The notes under the pieces: generated by a model | What the model was told of the DNA's origin: nothing | Seen by the model: the letters and a program-made list of their open reading frames with translations, nothing else | The model's database searches: none | Made by a program: the position numbers and the translations under genes | In this document: piece by piece, positions 7,823 through 17,043 of the stretch | Position numbering within the stretch: the first letter of the stretch is position 1 | Layout: every line of letters starts with the position of its first letter | Assembly: GCA_964632995.1 (NCBI GenBank) | Contig: CAZWDL010000128.1 | Location: 1 to 20,275 of the forward strand | DNA: 20,275 bases | Direction: 5' to 3' | Origin: CAZWDL01 sp964632995 | GTDB taxonomy: Bacteria > Bacteroidota > Bacteroidia > Chitinophagales > Saprospiraceae

Positions 7823-9501
7823 TCAGGCCAGATACTTGCCGACGATGGGCATCCGCCGTCCCATGCCGAAGGCCTTCTCCGTCACCCGCAGCACGGGCGC
7901 CGTCTGGTGGCGTTTGAACTCGTTGATATTCACAAGGCGCAGCACCTTGCGGACGGTAGTGTCGTCGAGGCCCATATCCAGGATATCCTGGGGGTCGCGT
8001 TGCTTCTCGATGTATTCGTATAGGATGCGGTCGAGCACGTCGTAGGGCGGCAGGCTGTCGACGTCGCGCTGGTCGGGGCGCAGCTCGGCGCTGGGCGGCT
8101 TGGTGAGGATGCTGTGCGGAATGACCTCCTCCTGATTGTTGATGTAGTGCCCCATTTCGAAGACGTCGGTTTTGTACACGTCGCCGAGCACCGACAAGCC
8201 GCCGATCGGCCGAGATAGGCGGGCGAATCCATCGGGNNNNNNNNNNAGAGGTCGCCGTAGAGGGTGCCGTAGCCGACGGCCATCTCGCTCTTGTTGGTGG
8301 TATTGAGCAGGATGTCGCCGAATTTATTGGAAAAGGCCATCAGCATCATACCGCGGATGCGGGCCTGCAGGTTTTCTTCGGCAATGTCGAAGTCGTAGCC
8401 CCAGAAGTGGGGTTCCAACACCTGCATGTAGCCGTTGTAGATGGGTTCGATGGGAATGATATCGTACTGCACGCCCAGGTTTTTGGCCAGCTGCCGGGCG
8501 TCGTCGACCGAGTGGCCGCTGGAGAACTGCGAGGGCATCAGGAGTACCCGCACGTTGTCCTTTCCCAGAGCGCGGGCGGCCAGCACGGCGGTGAGGGCCG
8601 AATCGAGGCCACCCGACAGGCCGAGGATGGCCTTCTTAAAGCCCAGCTTGCCGAAGTAGTCGCGGATGCCCATCACCAGCGCATCGTGGATCAGTTTGAT
8701 CTTGTTTTTTTCCTGCACCTGCTCCCGCTCTCCTTTTCGTACTTCCTCCAGGTCATAGGTGCGGATACATTCTTCAAAATAAGGCAGCTCATCGTAGATT
8801 TTCCCGTTGGGCGACATGACGATGGAACCGCCGTCAAAGATGATCTCCGTCTGGGCGCCGCAGTGGTTGATGTAGAAAAGCGGAATCTGGTATTCCTCGA
8901 TATTGGCGCGCAGGGTGTGGATGCGCCCCTCGGCGTGATCCCAGGCGAAGGGAGAAGCCGAGACGTTGAGGATAAAATCCGGATTTTGGGGCATCATCTT
9001 ATCCATCGGACACACTTTGTATAGCGGATTCTCATTACCCAGGTTCCAGAGGTCTTCACAAACGGTCAGCGCGATCCTTTTGCCTTTATATTCGATCGCC
9101 TCCCACTCGGTAGCCGGCTCGAAGTAGCGGTACTCATCGAAGATGTCATAGGTGGGCAGCAGGGTCTTGTGCTGTACGTGCTTGATTTCCCCATCCGCCA
9201 GAAAGTAACAGGAGTTGTACAGATCTTTCCCTTCGATCACCGGATTTCTGCTCGGCGAGCCGACGACGATGGCGATGCCCTCCGCCGCCCTGGCCAGTTT
9301 TTCCACGGATTCCTCCGCCAGGTGGATGAAGTCGTCGAACTCCAGAAAGTCGCGCGGCGGATAGCCGACCGTGGCCAGTTCGGCAAAGCACACGATATCG
9401 GCGCCCTGCTCCTTGGCCGTCTCTACCGCGTCGAGCATCTTTTGGGTGTTGCCTTCGAAATTTCCAATGTGAAAGTTGAGTTGGGCAATCGCGATTTTCA
9501 T
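7823..9501 (-). CDS. nadE: Glutamine-dependent NAD(+) synthetase (interrupted by an assembly gap)
   Basis: The enzyme makes NAD from deamido-NAD, ATP and glutamine. Residues 1 to about 260 are a nitrilase-type glutaminase domain with the Glu-Lys-Cys triad visible as E41 (FAELATVGYPP), K112 (HKTLLPTYD) and C148 (VCEDLW). The synthetase domain follows, with the P-loop LGLSGGLDSALTAV (SGGLDS at residues 296-301) and NTTNKSEMAVGYGTLYGDL. A 10-N gap at 8237-8246 then interrupts the frame. Downstream, a different frame continues with GGLSVLGDVYKTDVFEMGHY and ends in GRRMPIVGKYLA with a stop at 7823. The two halves clearly belong to one gene of normal length (about 550 aa), so the frame change is an artefact of the gap. 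About 32 nt next to the gap do not fit the family. The gene starts at ATG 9501 and diverges from dnaX. Confidence 0.93.
8237..8246. other. Assembly gap (10 N) inside nadE
   Basis: Ten N lie exactly at the conserved GDL-x-GGLS junction of NadE. The size is probably a placeholder. The family usually has only one or two residues between GDL and GGLS, but here the gap plus about 32 nt intervenes, so this edge of the contig is suspect. Confidence 0.95.
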
Positions 9502-9535
9502 AGGTTGTGATTATCAAGCTGATTTTACTGCGGAA

Positions 9536-9543
9536 CAAAAATA
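9536..9543 (-). promoter_or_regulatory. Putative -7 box of the nadE promoter
   Basis: Read on the minus strand, the bases are TATTTTTG, a full match to the Bacteroidota -7 consensus TAnnTTTG, 34 nt upstream of the nadE ATG. A TTTT about 20 nt further upstream could serve as a weak -33 element. This is consensus matching only. Confidence 0.45.
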
Positions 9544-9549
9544 CCTCAA

Positions 9550-9572
9550 CTTAGTTTGAAAGTAAAACTAAG
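9550..9572. promoter_or_regulatory. Palindrome upstream of the nadE -7 box
   Basis: CTTAGTTT (9550-9557) and AAACTAAG (9565-9572) form a perfect 8-bp inverted repeat with a 7-bp spacer, placed over the expected -33 region of the nadE promoter. Such a position suits a repressor operator. NAD genes in several phyla are controlled by NrtR-type repressors, but no regulator gene is present here and the assignment is speculative. Confidence 0.35.
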
Positions 9573-9650
9573 CTTTCAAAATTATTTCTTGAAAATCAAT
9601 ACGAGCCCAACCCTTGCGAAACCTCCAATATAGAATCCGCGGCAGGTCGC

Positions 9651-9675
9651 ATCCGGCAGTGGTGCATCGCCGGAT
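9651..9675. promoter_or_regulatory. Inverted repeat upstream of the dnaX -7 box
   Basis: ATCCGGC (9651-9657) and GCCGGAT (9669-9675) are perfect inverted copies 11 bp apart, ending 7 bp before the putative dnaX -7 box. It could be an operator or a small hairpin; nothing distinguishes these. Confidence 0.35.
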
Positions 9676-9682
9676 ATTTTCG

Positions 9683-9690
9683 TACCTTTG
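9683..9690 (+). promoter_or_regulatory. Putative -7 box of the dnaX promoter
   Basis: TACCTTTG is a full match to the Bacteroidota TAnnTTTG -7 consensus, 37 nt before the dnaX ATG. No good -33 TTTG is seen at the usual spacing. Confidence 0.5.
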
Positions 9691-9713
9691 AAGCTATTGC
9701 AAAAATCAATCTG

Positions 9714-9719
9714 AGGAGG
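9714..9719 (+). promoter_or_regulatory. Ribosome binding site of dnaX
   Basis: AGGAGG lies 8 nt upstream of the ATG at 9728. Strong Shine-Dalgarno sites are uncommon in Bacteroidota, and this one fixes the dnaX start. Confidence 0.6.
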
Positions 9720-9727
9720 AGCATCGT

Positions 9728-11641
<1,914 letters not shown>

Positions 11642-11666
11642 CCTCAACCCGGATTAATAACTCTTT

Positions 11667-11690
11667 AAACTGTTCGGGCCGAGACAGTTT
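11667..11690. promoter_or_regulatory. 24-bp imperfect palindrome upstream of crp
   Basis: AAACTGT at 11667-11673 pairs with ACAGTTT at 11684-11690, and the inner TCGG and CCGA also pair, with one unpaired G. It begins 26 bp after the dnaX stop and ends 8 bp before the putative crp -7 box. It could be an operator over the -33 region (for example autoregulation by the Crp-type protein) or a hairpin ending dnaX transcription. No T-run follows it. Confidence 0.4.
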
Positions 11691-11698
11691 CGCCAAAA

Positions 11699-11706
11699 TA
11701 AATTTG
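11699..11706 (+). promoter_or_regulatory. Putative -7 box of the Crp/Fnr regulator gene
   Basis: TAAATTTG fully matches TAnnTTTG. The leader to the ATG at 11778 would be about 65-70 nt. Confidence 0.45.
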
Positions 11707-11777
11707 GGGGAAAGGCAACCTGTAAACAAAGCAGGTGTTATCCCATTGACCAACACCCTAATAATAATCGGTTCGAG

Positions 11778-12470
11778 ATGAATTCACAATCCCTCTGGTT
11801 TCTGGAAAATATCGATGTCACTGGTTTATTCTGTCCCAAGAAGATCGGCAGCGGGCAATTGGAAAAACATACGCATAAGACCTTCAAGAAAGGCGAGTAC
11901 ATTTTCCTGCCCGAAGAAAATTCCGACAGAATTTACTTCATCACGGAAGGCCGGGTCAAAATCGGCACCTACGGAGAATCCGGCAAAGAGATCACCAAAA
12001 CCATCCTCAACGCCGGAGAGGTCTTCGGCGAACTCGCTCTGATCAGCGAAGACAAACGCCGCGACTTCGCCTTTGCCATGGAAGATACCCAGGCCTGCAT
12101 CCTCTCCGTTCCCGAAATGAAATTACTGATGCGCGATCACAACGCTCTCACCCTTTTCCTGATGAAAATCATGGGCTCCCGCGTCCTCGAGATGGAACAA
12201 CGCCTCGAATCGCTGGTCTTTAAAGATTCCCGCACCCGCATCATCGAATTCCTCCGCGAACTGGTGGCCAAACGCGGCCAGCGCGTGGGCTACGAAATGC
12301 TCGTCCGCAATTTTATGACCCACCAGGAAATAGCCAACCTCACCGCTACCTCCCGGCAAACCGTCACCACCGTCCTCAACGAATTGCGCAATAAAAATAT
12401 CCTCACCTTCAACCGCCGCCGCCTGCTCATCCGCGATATGGACCTGCTGGCCAAGGAGGCGGGGGTTTGA
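11778..12470 (+). CDS. Crp/Fnr family transcriptional regulator
   Basis: The protein is 230 aa. Residues of about 18-125 form a cyclic-nucleotide-binding-like beta-barrel, with FKKGEYIFLPEENSDRIYFI and the GEVFGELALISEDKRRDFAFA loop, which resembles the CRP phosphate-binding cassette (GELAL followed by Arg). A dimerisation helix covers about 125-148. The C-terminal winged helix is at about 175-225, with MTHQEIANLTATSRQTVTTV. The recognition helix is SRQTVTTVLNEL. Compared with E. coli CRP (SRETVGRILKML), the first Arg is kept, but Glu181 is replaced by Gln and Arg185 by Thr, so its DNA target may differ from the classical one. There is no Fnr-type N-terminal cysteine cluster. The effector is unknown. 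It is transcribed from its own putative promoter after dnaX, and its stop lies 5 bp before an octamer repeat array. Confidence 0.92.
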   Translation: MNSQSLWFLENIDVTGLFCPKKIGSGQLEKHTHKTFKKGEYIFLPEENSDRIYFITEGRVKIGTYGESGKEITKTILNAGEVFGELALISEDKRRDFAFAMEDTQACILSVPEMKLLMRDHNALTLFLMKIMGSRVLEMEQRLESLVFKDSRTRIIEFLRELVAKRGQRVGYEMLVRNFMTHQEIANLTATSRQTVTTVLNELRNKNILTFNRRRLLIRDMDLLAKEAGV

Positions 12471-12474
12471 GGCG

Positions 12475-12813
12475 GTTCCTCTGTCCTTCTGTTCCTCTGT
12501 TCCTCCGTTCTTCTGTTCCTCTGTTCCTCTGTTCCTCCGTTCCTCTGTTCCCCTGTTCCTCTGTTCCTCCGTTCTTCTGTTCCTCTGTTCCTCTGTTCCT
12601 CCGTTCTTCTGTTCCTCTGTTCCTCTGTTCCTCCGTTCNNNNNNNNNNNNNNNNNNNNNNNNNNNNNNNNNNNNNNNNNNNNNNNNNNNNNNNNNNNNNN
12701 NNNNNNNNNNNNNNNNNNNNNNNNNNNNNNNNNNNNNNCTCTGTTCCTCTGTTCTTCTGTTCTTCTGTTCCTCTGTTCCTCTGTTCCTCCGTTCCTCCGT
12801 TCCTCCGTTCCTG
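12475..12813. repeat. Octamer tandem repeat array (TTCCTCTG variants), contains an assembly gap
   Basis: The whole crp/T9SS convergent gap is built from 8-bp units, mainly TTCCTCTG, with variants TTCCTCCG, TTCTTCTG and single TTCCCCTG. The variants are arranged in a higher-order period of 32 bp (two TTCCTCTG, one TTCCTCCG, one TTCTTCTG), repeated at least four times on the left side. The right side has the same units in a different order and ends in several TTCCTCCG. A 100-N gap (12639-12738) in the middle shows that the array could not be assembled, so its true length is unknown. The strand asymmetry is extreme: C and T on the plus strand, A and G on the minus. Confidence 0.95.
12639..12738. 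other. Assembly gap (100 N) inside the octamer array
   Basis: Exactly 100 N are flanked on both sides by the same octamers. This is a placeholder for an unresolved number of repeat units. Confidence 0.97.
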
Positions 12814-12831
12814 CCAGGTCCTCTCTGCCGC

Positions 12832-14457
12832 CTACCGCTCCACCACCACTTTCCGTCTGATCACCCGTTCTTCATCCCGGTACAGCAGGGTATACAGACC
12901 GGGGGGTAGTGCTTGCACATCAATTTGGAAGCTATTAGCGCCTGAACGCACGCGGCGGCCGGCGGCATCGAAGAGTTGGTATTCGAAGGAGCCGGCGGTG
13001 GGTGGCGTCAGGTAGAGGATGGTAGCGGCCGGGTTGGGATACAGCCGGAGGGCAGGATCCGCCACCGGGGCCGGACGGTTGGTGGGCGTGGTAGTAAGCC
13101 GGGCGAGAAAGATATCGAACAGCGCGGACTGGAGGGGGGTTCCGTCAAAGTCGGCGTTTCCCCGGAATTCGCCGCTTCCGGTAACCGCTCCATTCTCTGT
13201 TACACTGAGCCGGTTGAGAAAGAGGCCGTCCTCCGCCGGCAGGTTCTTGATCCAATCCAGTGATAATTGCCGGTTATAAGCGGCGAGAAAGCTGCCGAAG
13301 CCCGCGCCGGCGTCGACGGTTTGGCCGTCGATGGTCATGCTTCCCGAGTAGAAGCCGCTGACGATGATTTCCGCTCCGCGGAGTACGAGGTCAGTCGTCT
13401 GCTGCACGCGCTCGCGGGAGCCCATGGCGCGGGCGGCCAGGGGAGTCCCGCCGGCATCGTAGTGCAGCAGATAAAAATCCGAATTCCCCGTCTGGCTTTC
13501 GATGACGATATCATCCGAGAGGGTCATGCGGCCGACAAAAAAGCCGGTGGCGAAGATATCGCCGTCGGGCGCTACGGCCAGGCCGGTGAACTCATCATCA
13601 TGCACGCCGCCTGCCTTTCGGGCCCATTGCGCGACGCCATTGCGGTCGTAGCGGGCCAGAAATACGTCGCGATCGAAAGTATTGGCGGTCAGCGTTTCAC
13701 CCGCGATTCGGGTCGTATCGTCGAAGTAGCCGCCGAGGACGATTTCCTCTTCCGGGGTAAGGGCCAGACGGATGGCGCGGGTGTTGCCGGTCAGCCCGTC
13801 GCGGCTGGCCCACTGCAACTCTCCGAGGGGATTCAGTTTAATAAGGAAAAGATCGCTTTCGCCGGCGGCGAGCAGTGTAGTATCATCGACGAAGAGGCTG
13901 TCTTCAAAGTAGCCGCTGATGAAAATATTGCCCGCGGCGTCGGTGGCCAGGTCCGTCACTTCTTTTAACTGGGAGCCGTCAATACTTTTCACCCATTCCA
14001 GATCGCCGTCGGCGCCGTCGTATTTGACGACGAAGACCCCCTTGAGGTTGGCTTTTGTCCTGATAATCTGGTCCTCGAATACGGCTTCCTCCCAGTAGGT
14101 CCCGGTAGCGACTACGTCGCCGAGAGGATCAACCGCCAGTCCGCTCAGCCGGTCTTCCAGTGTGCTTCCGGCGGCGGCCCACCACTGTACATCGCCCGAT
14201 TCACCGGTGGCCGCGACAAAGCTGTCTTCCTGACCATAGACCGGCAAGGTGACGCCATTGAGCATAAAGCCTGCCTCATAAGCGCCGCCGATAACCACTG
14301 CACCGCCGTGAGCGGCCATCACCTGCCCCGATTCATCACCAGGACCGCCGAATGATTCAACCCATTGCCAGTTTTGTGCATTTACAGAGAGAGACAAGTG
14401 ACCTGCCAGCAGGTAAGCTGTCGTAAGACAGGACAATAAATGAAGCTGTTGCTGCAT
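12832..14457 (-). CDS. Secreted SBBP/beta-propeller-like repeat protein with T9SS sorting domain
   Basis: The protein is 541 aa. Residues 1 to about 27 (MQQQLHLLSC... ending SVNAQ) are a signal peptide. Residues of about 30-460 hold roughly seven to eight repeats of 50-60 aa with the recurring pattern 'D-x-x-GN/GD-(V/I)-(V/F)-(A/V/I)-(T/S)-G-x-(Y/F)' and 'F-L-x-(K/R)-Y/L-(D/N)-x-x-G-x-x-x-W' (for example DAAGNIFISGYFEDSLFVDD, LIKLNPLGELQWASRDG, FLARYDRNGVAQWARKAGG). This matches SBBP-type repeats, likely a beta-propeller. From about residue 470 (LRLYPNPAAT) a T9SS type A C-terminal domain runs to KVVVER. The protein is therefore expected to be exported through the outer membrane. The substrate is unknown. 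It diverges from the TPR lipoprotein gene with a 63-bp shared upstream region, and its stop is 18 bp from the octamer array. Confidence 0.88.
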   Translation of the reverse strand: MQQQLHLLSCLTTAYLLAGHLSLSVNAQNWQWVESFGGPGDESGQVMAAHGGAVVIGGAYEAGFMLNGVTLPVYGQEDSFVAATGESGDVQWWAAAGSTLEDRLSGLAVDPLGDVVATGTYWEEAVFEDQIIRTKANLKGVFVVKYDGADGDLEWVKSIDGSQLKEVTDLATDAAGNIFISGYFEDSLFVDDTTLLAAGESDLFLIKLNPLGELQWASRDGLTGNTRAIRLALTPEEEIVLGGYFDDTTRIAGETLTANTFDRDVFLARYDRNGVAQWARKAGGVHDDEFTGLAVAPDGDIFATGFFVGRMTLSDDIVIESQTGNSDFYLLHYDAGGTPLAARAMGSRERVQQTTDLVLRGAEIIVSGFYSGSMTIDGQTVDAGAGFGSFLAAYNRQLSLDWIKNLPAEDGLFLNRLSVTENGAVTGSGEFRGNADFDGTPLQSALFDIFLARLTTTPTNRPAPVADPALRLYPNPAATILYLTPPTAGSFEYQLFDAAGRRVRSGANSFQIDVQALPPGLYTLLYRDEERVIRRKVVVER

Positions 14458-14520
14458 TTGTACATTATAATTTTATAACCCTTCTTCAAGTAAGGAGGTT
14501 TTTTCACAACAATAAGGGCT

Positions 14521-15558
14521 ATGCCGTTTCTCAATAACAGTTTAACATCCTTTTTCACCTTTTGGTTAATCGCGCTTTTGCTGAGCGCTTGCGGAGGAGG
14601 CGAAGAAAAAACCGCTCCGGAAGAAGTCAACCTCAACACCTCAGGCAATCCGGCCATCCGGGACGTAACGGAGAAAATCCGTAAGGATCCCGACAACCCC
14701 GACCTCTACGCTTCCCGCGCCGCACTCTACTACGAAAATGAGGGCTACGACGAAGCCATTCAGGACCTGCAAAAAGCGCTCTCCTACGATTCAACCAGGA
14801 TCGAGTATCTCCACGTGCTGGCCGATGTGTACCTGGATTACTACAAGTCCCGCAAAGCCCTGCAGACGATGGAACGCGCCGCGGAGCTATATCCCGAGCG
14901 CATCCCCACCCTGCTCAAGCTATCGGAGTTTCAACTTATTATAAAACAGTATGAAGCCTCGATGCGCACGGTAGACCGCGTGCTGAAAATCGCCCCTCAA
15001 AACGAAGAGGCCTATTTCATGTTCGGCATGAATTTTAAGGAAACCGGAGATACCGCCCGCGCTATCAACAGCTTCCAGGAAGCCGTAGAGCTCAACCCCG
15101 ACCTGATCGACGCCTGGATCAACCTCGGGCAACTGCACGCCGGACTGGGCAACAGCATCGCCGGCCGCTACTTCAATACTGCCCTGGAAATCGCGCCGCG
15201 CAACTTACAGGCGCTCCACGCCAAAGCAATTTACCTCACCGACCAGGACAAGCTACAAGAGGCCATAGAACTGTACCGCCGCATCAACACCATCGATCCG
15301 CAGTACGAAGAAGCTTACTACAATTCCGGCCTTTTGTATATGGAACTCGACTCGGTACAGAAAGCCCGTCAACACTTCGACCTGGCGATCAAAGCCTTTC
15401 CGCTGCACATCCGCGCGTACTTCTACCGCGGCTACGCCGCCGAACTGATGGGCAACAGCAGCCAGGCCCGCGAAGATTATGAGCAGGCCCTGCGCCTGGC
15501 CCCCGACTACGAGTTGCCGAGGCAACGACTGGAGGCAATGGGGGAGGAAGTGCAGTAG
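14521..15558 (+). CDS. TPR-repeat lipoprotein
   Basis: The protein is 345 aa. The N-terminus has a hydrophobic stretch and a lipobox, Leu21-Ser-Ala-Cys24 (LLLSACGGGEE), so it should be lipid-anchored after signal peptidase II cleavage. From about residue 57 to 335 there are eight consecutive 34-residue tetratricopeptide repeats with the usual A-x-x-x-Y, G/A, A and P positions (for example YDEAIQDLQKALSYD, ARAINSFQEAVELNP, AYYNSGLLYMELDSVQKA, AREDYEQALRLAP). TPRs bind partner proteins; no partner is evident. ATG 14521 is used because a stop (TAA at 14491) lies just upstream in frame with no other start between. AAGGAGG at 14492-14498 is too far away (22 nt) to be its ribosome binding site. It diverges from the T9SS protein gene and converges on sqr. 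Confidence 0.9.
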   Translation: MPFLNNSLTSFFTFWLIALLLSACGGGEEKTAPEEVNLNTSGNPAIRDVTEKIRKDPDNPDLYASRAALYYENEGYDEAIQDLQKALSYDSTRIEYLHVLADVYLDYYKSRKALQTMERAAELYPERIPTLLKLSEFQLIIKQYEASMRTVDRVLKIAPQNEEAYFMFGMNFKETGDTARAINSFQEAVELNPDLIDAWINLGQLHAGLGNSIAGRYFNTALEIAPRNLQALHAKAIYLTDQDKLQEAIELYRRINTIDPQYEEAYYNSGLLYMELDSVQKARQHFDLAIKAFPLHIRAYFYRGYAAELMGNSSQAREDYEQALRLAPDYELPRQRLEAMGEEVQ

Positions 15559-15594
15559 ATGGTAAGCGTGGGGGGGGGTGGCGCTGCGCGCGCC

Positions 15595-15765
15595 GGCCCG
15601 TGGGGAGCCTGAAGCTGCTGCTTCAGGCTTGTGGGGGCTCGGCTGTCGCCTCGCTGAGGGGTTGGCTACCCGGGGAAGTCTCTTGCTAGCCAACCTCTCA
15701 GCGAGGGAGCGCAGCGACCGAGTCCCCACACGCGGGGTGCAGCAGCACCCCTCTCCCCACAGGCC
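15595..15765. repeat. Nested palindromic, cloverleaf-like element
   Basis: An outer pair, 15595-15607 (GGCCCGTGGGGAG) with 15753-15765 (CTCCCCACAGGCC), matches in 12 of 13 positions. It encloses three hairpins in a row. The first is GCCTGAAGC/GCTTCAGGC (15607-15615 with 15620-15628, 4-nt loop). The second is long, with arms 15632-15668 and 15687-15729 ending in TTGGCTA/TAGCCAA. The third is GGGGTGC/GCACCCC (15734-15740 with 15745-15751, 4-nt loop). It lies between the convergent TPR and sqr genes and encodes nothing. It could be a repetitive element, a two-way terminator or an RNA fold. Confidence 0.7.
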
Positions 15766-15771
15766 GTCCGC

Positions 15772-16993
15772 TTATGCGCGGCCTTTAAGCATAAGATTCC
15801 AGTACATGAAAGGCAGGCCGTACTTTTTAAGCAGCCACATGCTGTACTGTTCCTTCGACGTATCGACGAAGGTAGAGATCATCGGATCGCTGTCGCGTTC
15901 GCCCTTGTAGTTGAACTCGGCCAGCAGCATTTTGCCGTAGCCGGTGACCAGCGGGCAGGAAGAGTAGCCGTGGTAGCCCTCGTTCAGCGCGCCGTCGTGG
16001 TGCATTACCCGCAGTAGGTTTTCGGCTACGACAGGCGCCTGCTTGCGTACGGCGGCGCCGGTCTTNNNNNNNNNNATACTTGGTGCTCTGCAGGGAGTAT
16101 TGATTCACCTCGACCCAACCGTCGTCGCCGGCCAGTTTGGAGTTCTTGACAAAGTCCGGGGCAGTTTGCGGCGGCGCCAGGTGCATCATGTCGTAGGGGA
16201 TCACCACTTCCGTTTCGGAGACTTTTTCCTCGCCGATATCCTTGTAGTTTCTGTACAACTTATCCGGATCATCCGCATTGGCGGTGATGGTGTAGTGGGC
16301 CCGCTTGTTTTCGTAGTCGATCTTGGTCAGCTTGTGGAAGAAACGCAGGTTGATATTTTTCCGGTCGACGATTTCCTGCAGCGTCGACTTAAACGGCTCC
16401 GTACCGAAAATGACCGAGCCCGGGTTGGCGAAGACGACATCCGTCTTTTGGCGCAAGCCCTGCTTCTGGAAATATTCCTCGGCCAGGTACATAATCTTCT
16501 GAGGCGCACCGCCGCACTTGATCGCCGTAGCCGGCTGCGTGAAAAGGGCCGTACCGCCTTTGAAGTTCTGCAGCACCTCCCAGGTGTATTCCGGATCGGT
16601 ATAATTGCTGCAGACATCGTTTTTGTCCATTGTTTCCTCCAGGCCTTCTATCAGGCTGAAGTCGTACTTTATGCCCGGACAAACGATCAGGTAATCGTAA
16701 GTCAGCGTAGTGCCCTCACCGGTGAGCACTTTATTGTTGTCGGGCTGTATTTCCGTGACCGCTTCCTGTATCCAGGTGGTCCCTTTCGGAATAAGCCCCG
16801 CCATATCGCGCTCCGTATCCTTATATTTGAAGGTACCGGCGCCGACCAGTGTCCAGGCCGGTTGATAGTAATGCTTGCTCGCCGGATCGATGATGGCGAT
16901 ATCCAGGCTTTTATCTTTGTTCAATAGTTGCGAGGCAGTGGTTATTCCGGCGGTTCCCGCGCCGATGATGACGATTTGGTGATGCTTTTCCAT
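15772..16993 (-). CDS. sqr: Sulfide:quinone oxidoreductase (interrupted by an assembly gap)
   Basis: This FAD enzyme oxidises sulfide and passes electrons to the quinone pool at the cytoplasmic membrane. The N-terminus has the dinucleotide fold IVIIGAGTAGITTA (residues 8-20), then HYYQPAWTLVGAG, TYDYLIVCPGIKYD and FTQPATAIKCGGAPQKIMYL, all typical of SQR. Candidate redox cysteines are C128 (NDVCSNY), C160 (IKCGGAP) and one in SSCPLVTGYGKMLLAEF near the C-terminus. After a 10-N gap (16066-16075) the frame changes, and the protein continues as KTGAAVRKQAPVVAENLL to YWNLMLKGRA with a stop at 15772. The second FAD motif, normally of the type VFGxGDxxxLPTS, falls in the gap, so about 45 nt are missing. 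The gene follows two YeeE-type transporter genes by 50 bp on the same strand, consistent with an operon. Confidence 0.9.
16066..16075. other. Assembly gap (10 N) inside sqr
   Basis: The gap replaces roughly 15 codons of the conserved C-terminal FAD-binding segment, between STKY and KTGAAV, and causes an artificial frame change. Confidence 0.95.
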
Positions 16994-17043
16994 TAGTCTG
17001 ATCGTTGAATTTAATGATTAAGGTTAGTTTCAATCGCTGCTGC

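Noticed and set aside
8237..8246. True frameshift in nadE, or intein insertion
   Set aside because: The frame change coincides with a 10-N placeholder, and both sides are well conserved. An assembly artefact is the simpler reading, though an insertion cannot be excluded.
12475..12813. Possible CRISPR array
   Set aside because: The units are 8 bp and contiguous, with no unique spacers. It is a microsatellite-type tandem repeat.
12467..13015. Plus-strand open frame of 182 codons translating the octamer array (repeated Ser-Val-Pro-Leu-Phe-Leu)
   Set aside because: It consists of simple repeats and a 100-N gap, overlaps the crp end and runs antisense into the T9SS gene. A period of 8 bp without stops keeps frames open by chance.
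13267..13968. Plus-strand frame of 233 codons
   Set aside because: It is antisense to the T9SS repeat protein, whose repeats and sorting domain are unmistakable.
15595..15765. tRNA or tmRNA reading of the cloverleaf element
   Set aside because: The stem lengths, loop sizes and lack of T-loop and CCA features do not match a tRNA.
16066..16075. True frameshift in sqr
   Set aside because: It coincides with a 10-N placeholder, and the missing FAD motif accounts for the lost length.
16043..16927. Plus-strand open frame of 294 codons
   Set aside because: It lies wholly antisense to sqr, crosses the N gap and has no recognisable domain, whereas the minus-strand frame is clearly SQR.
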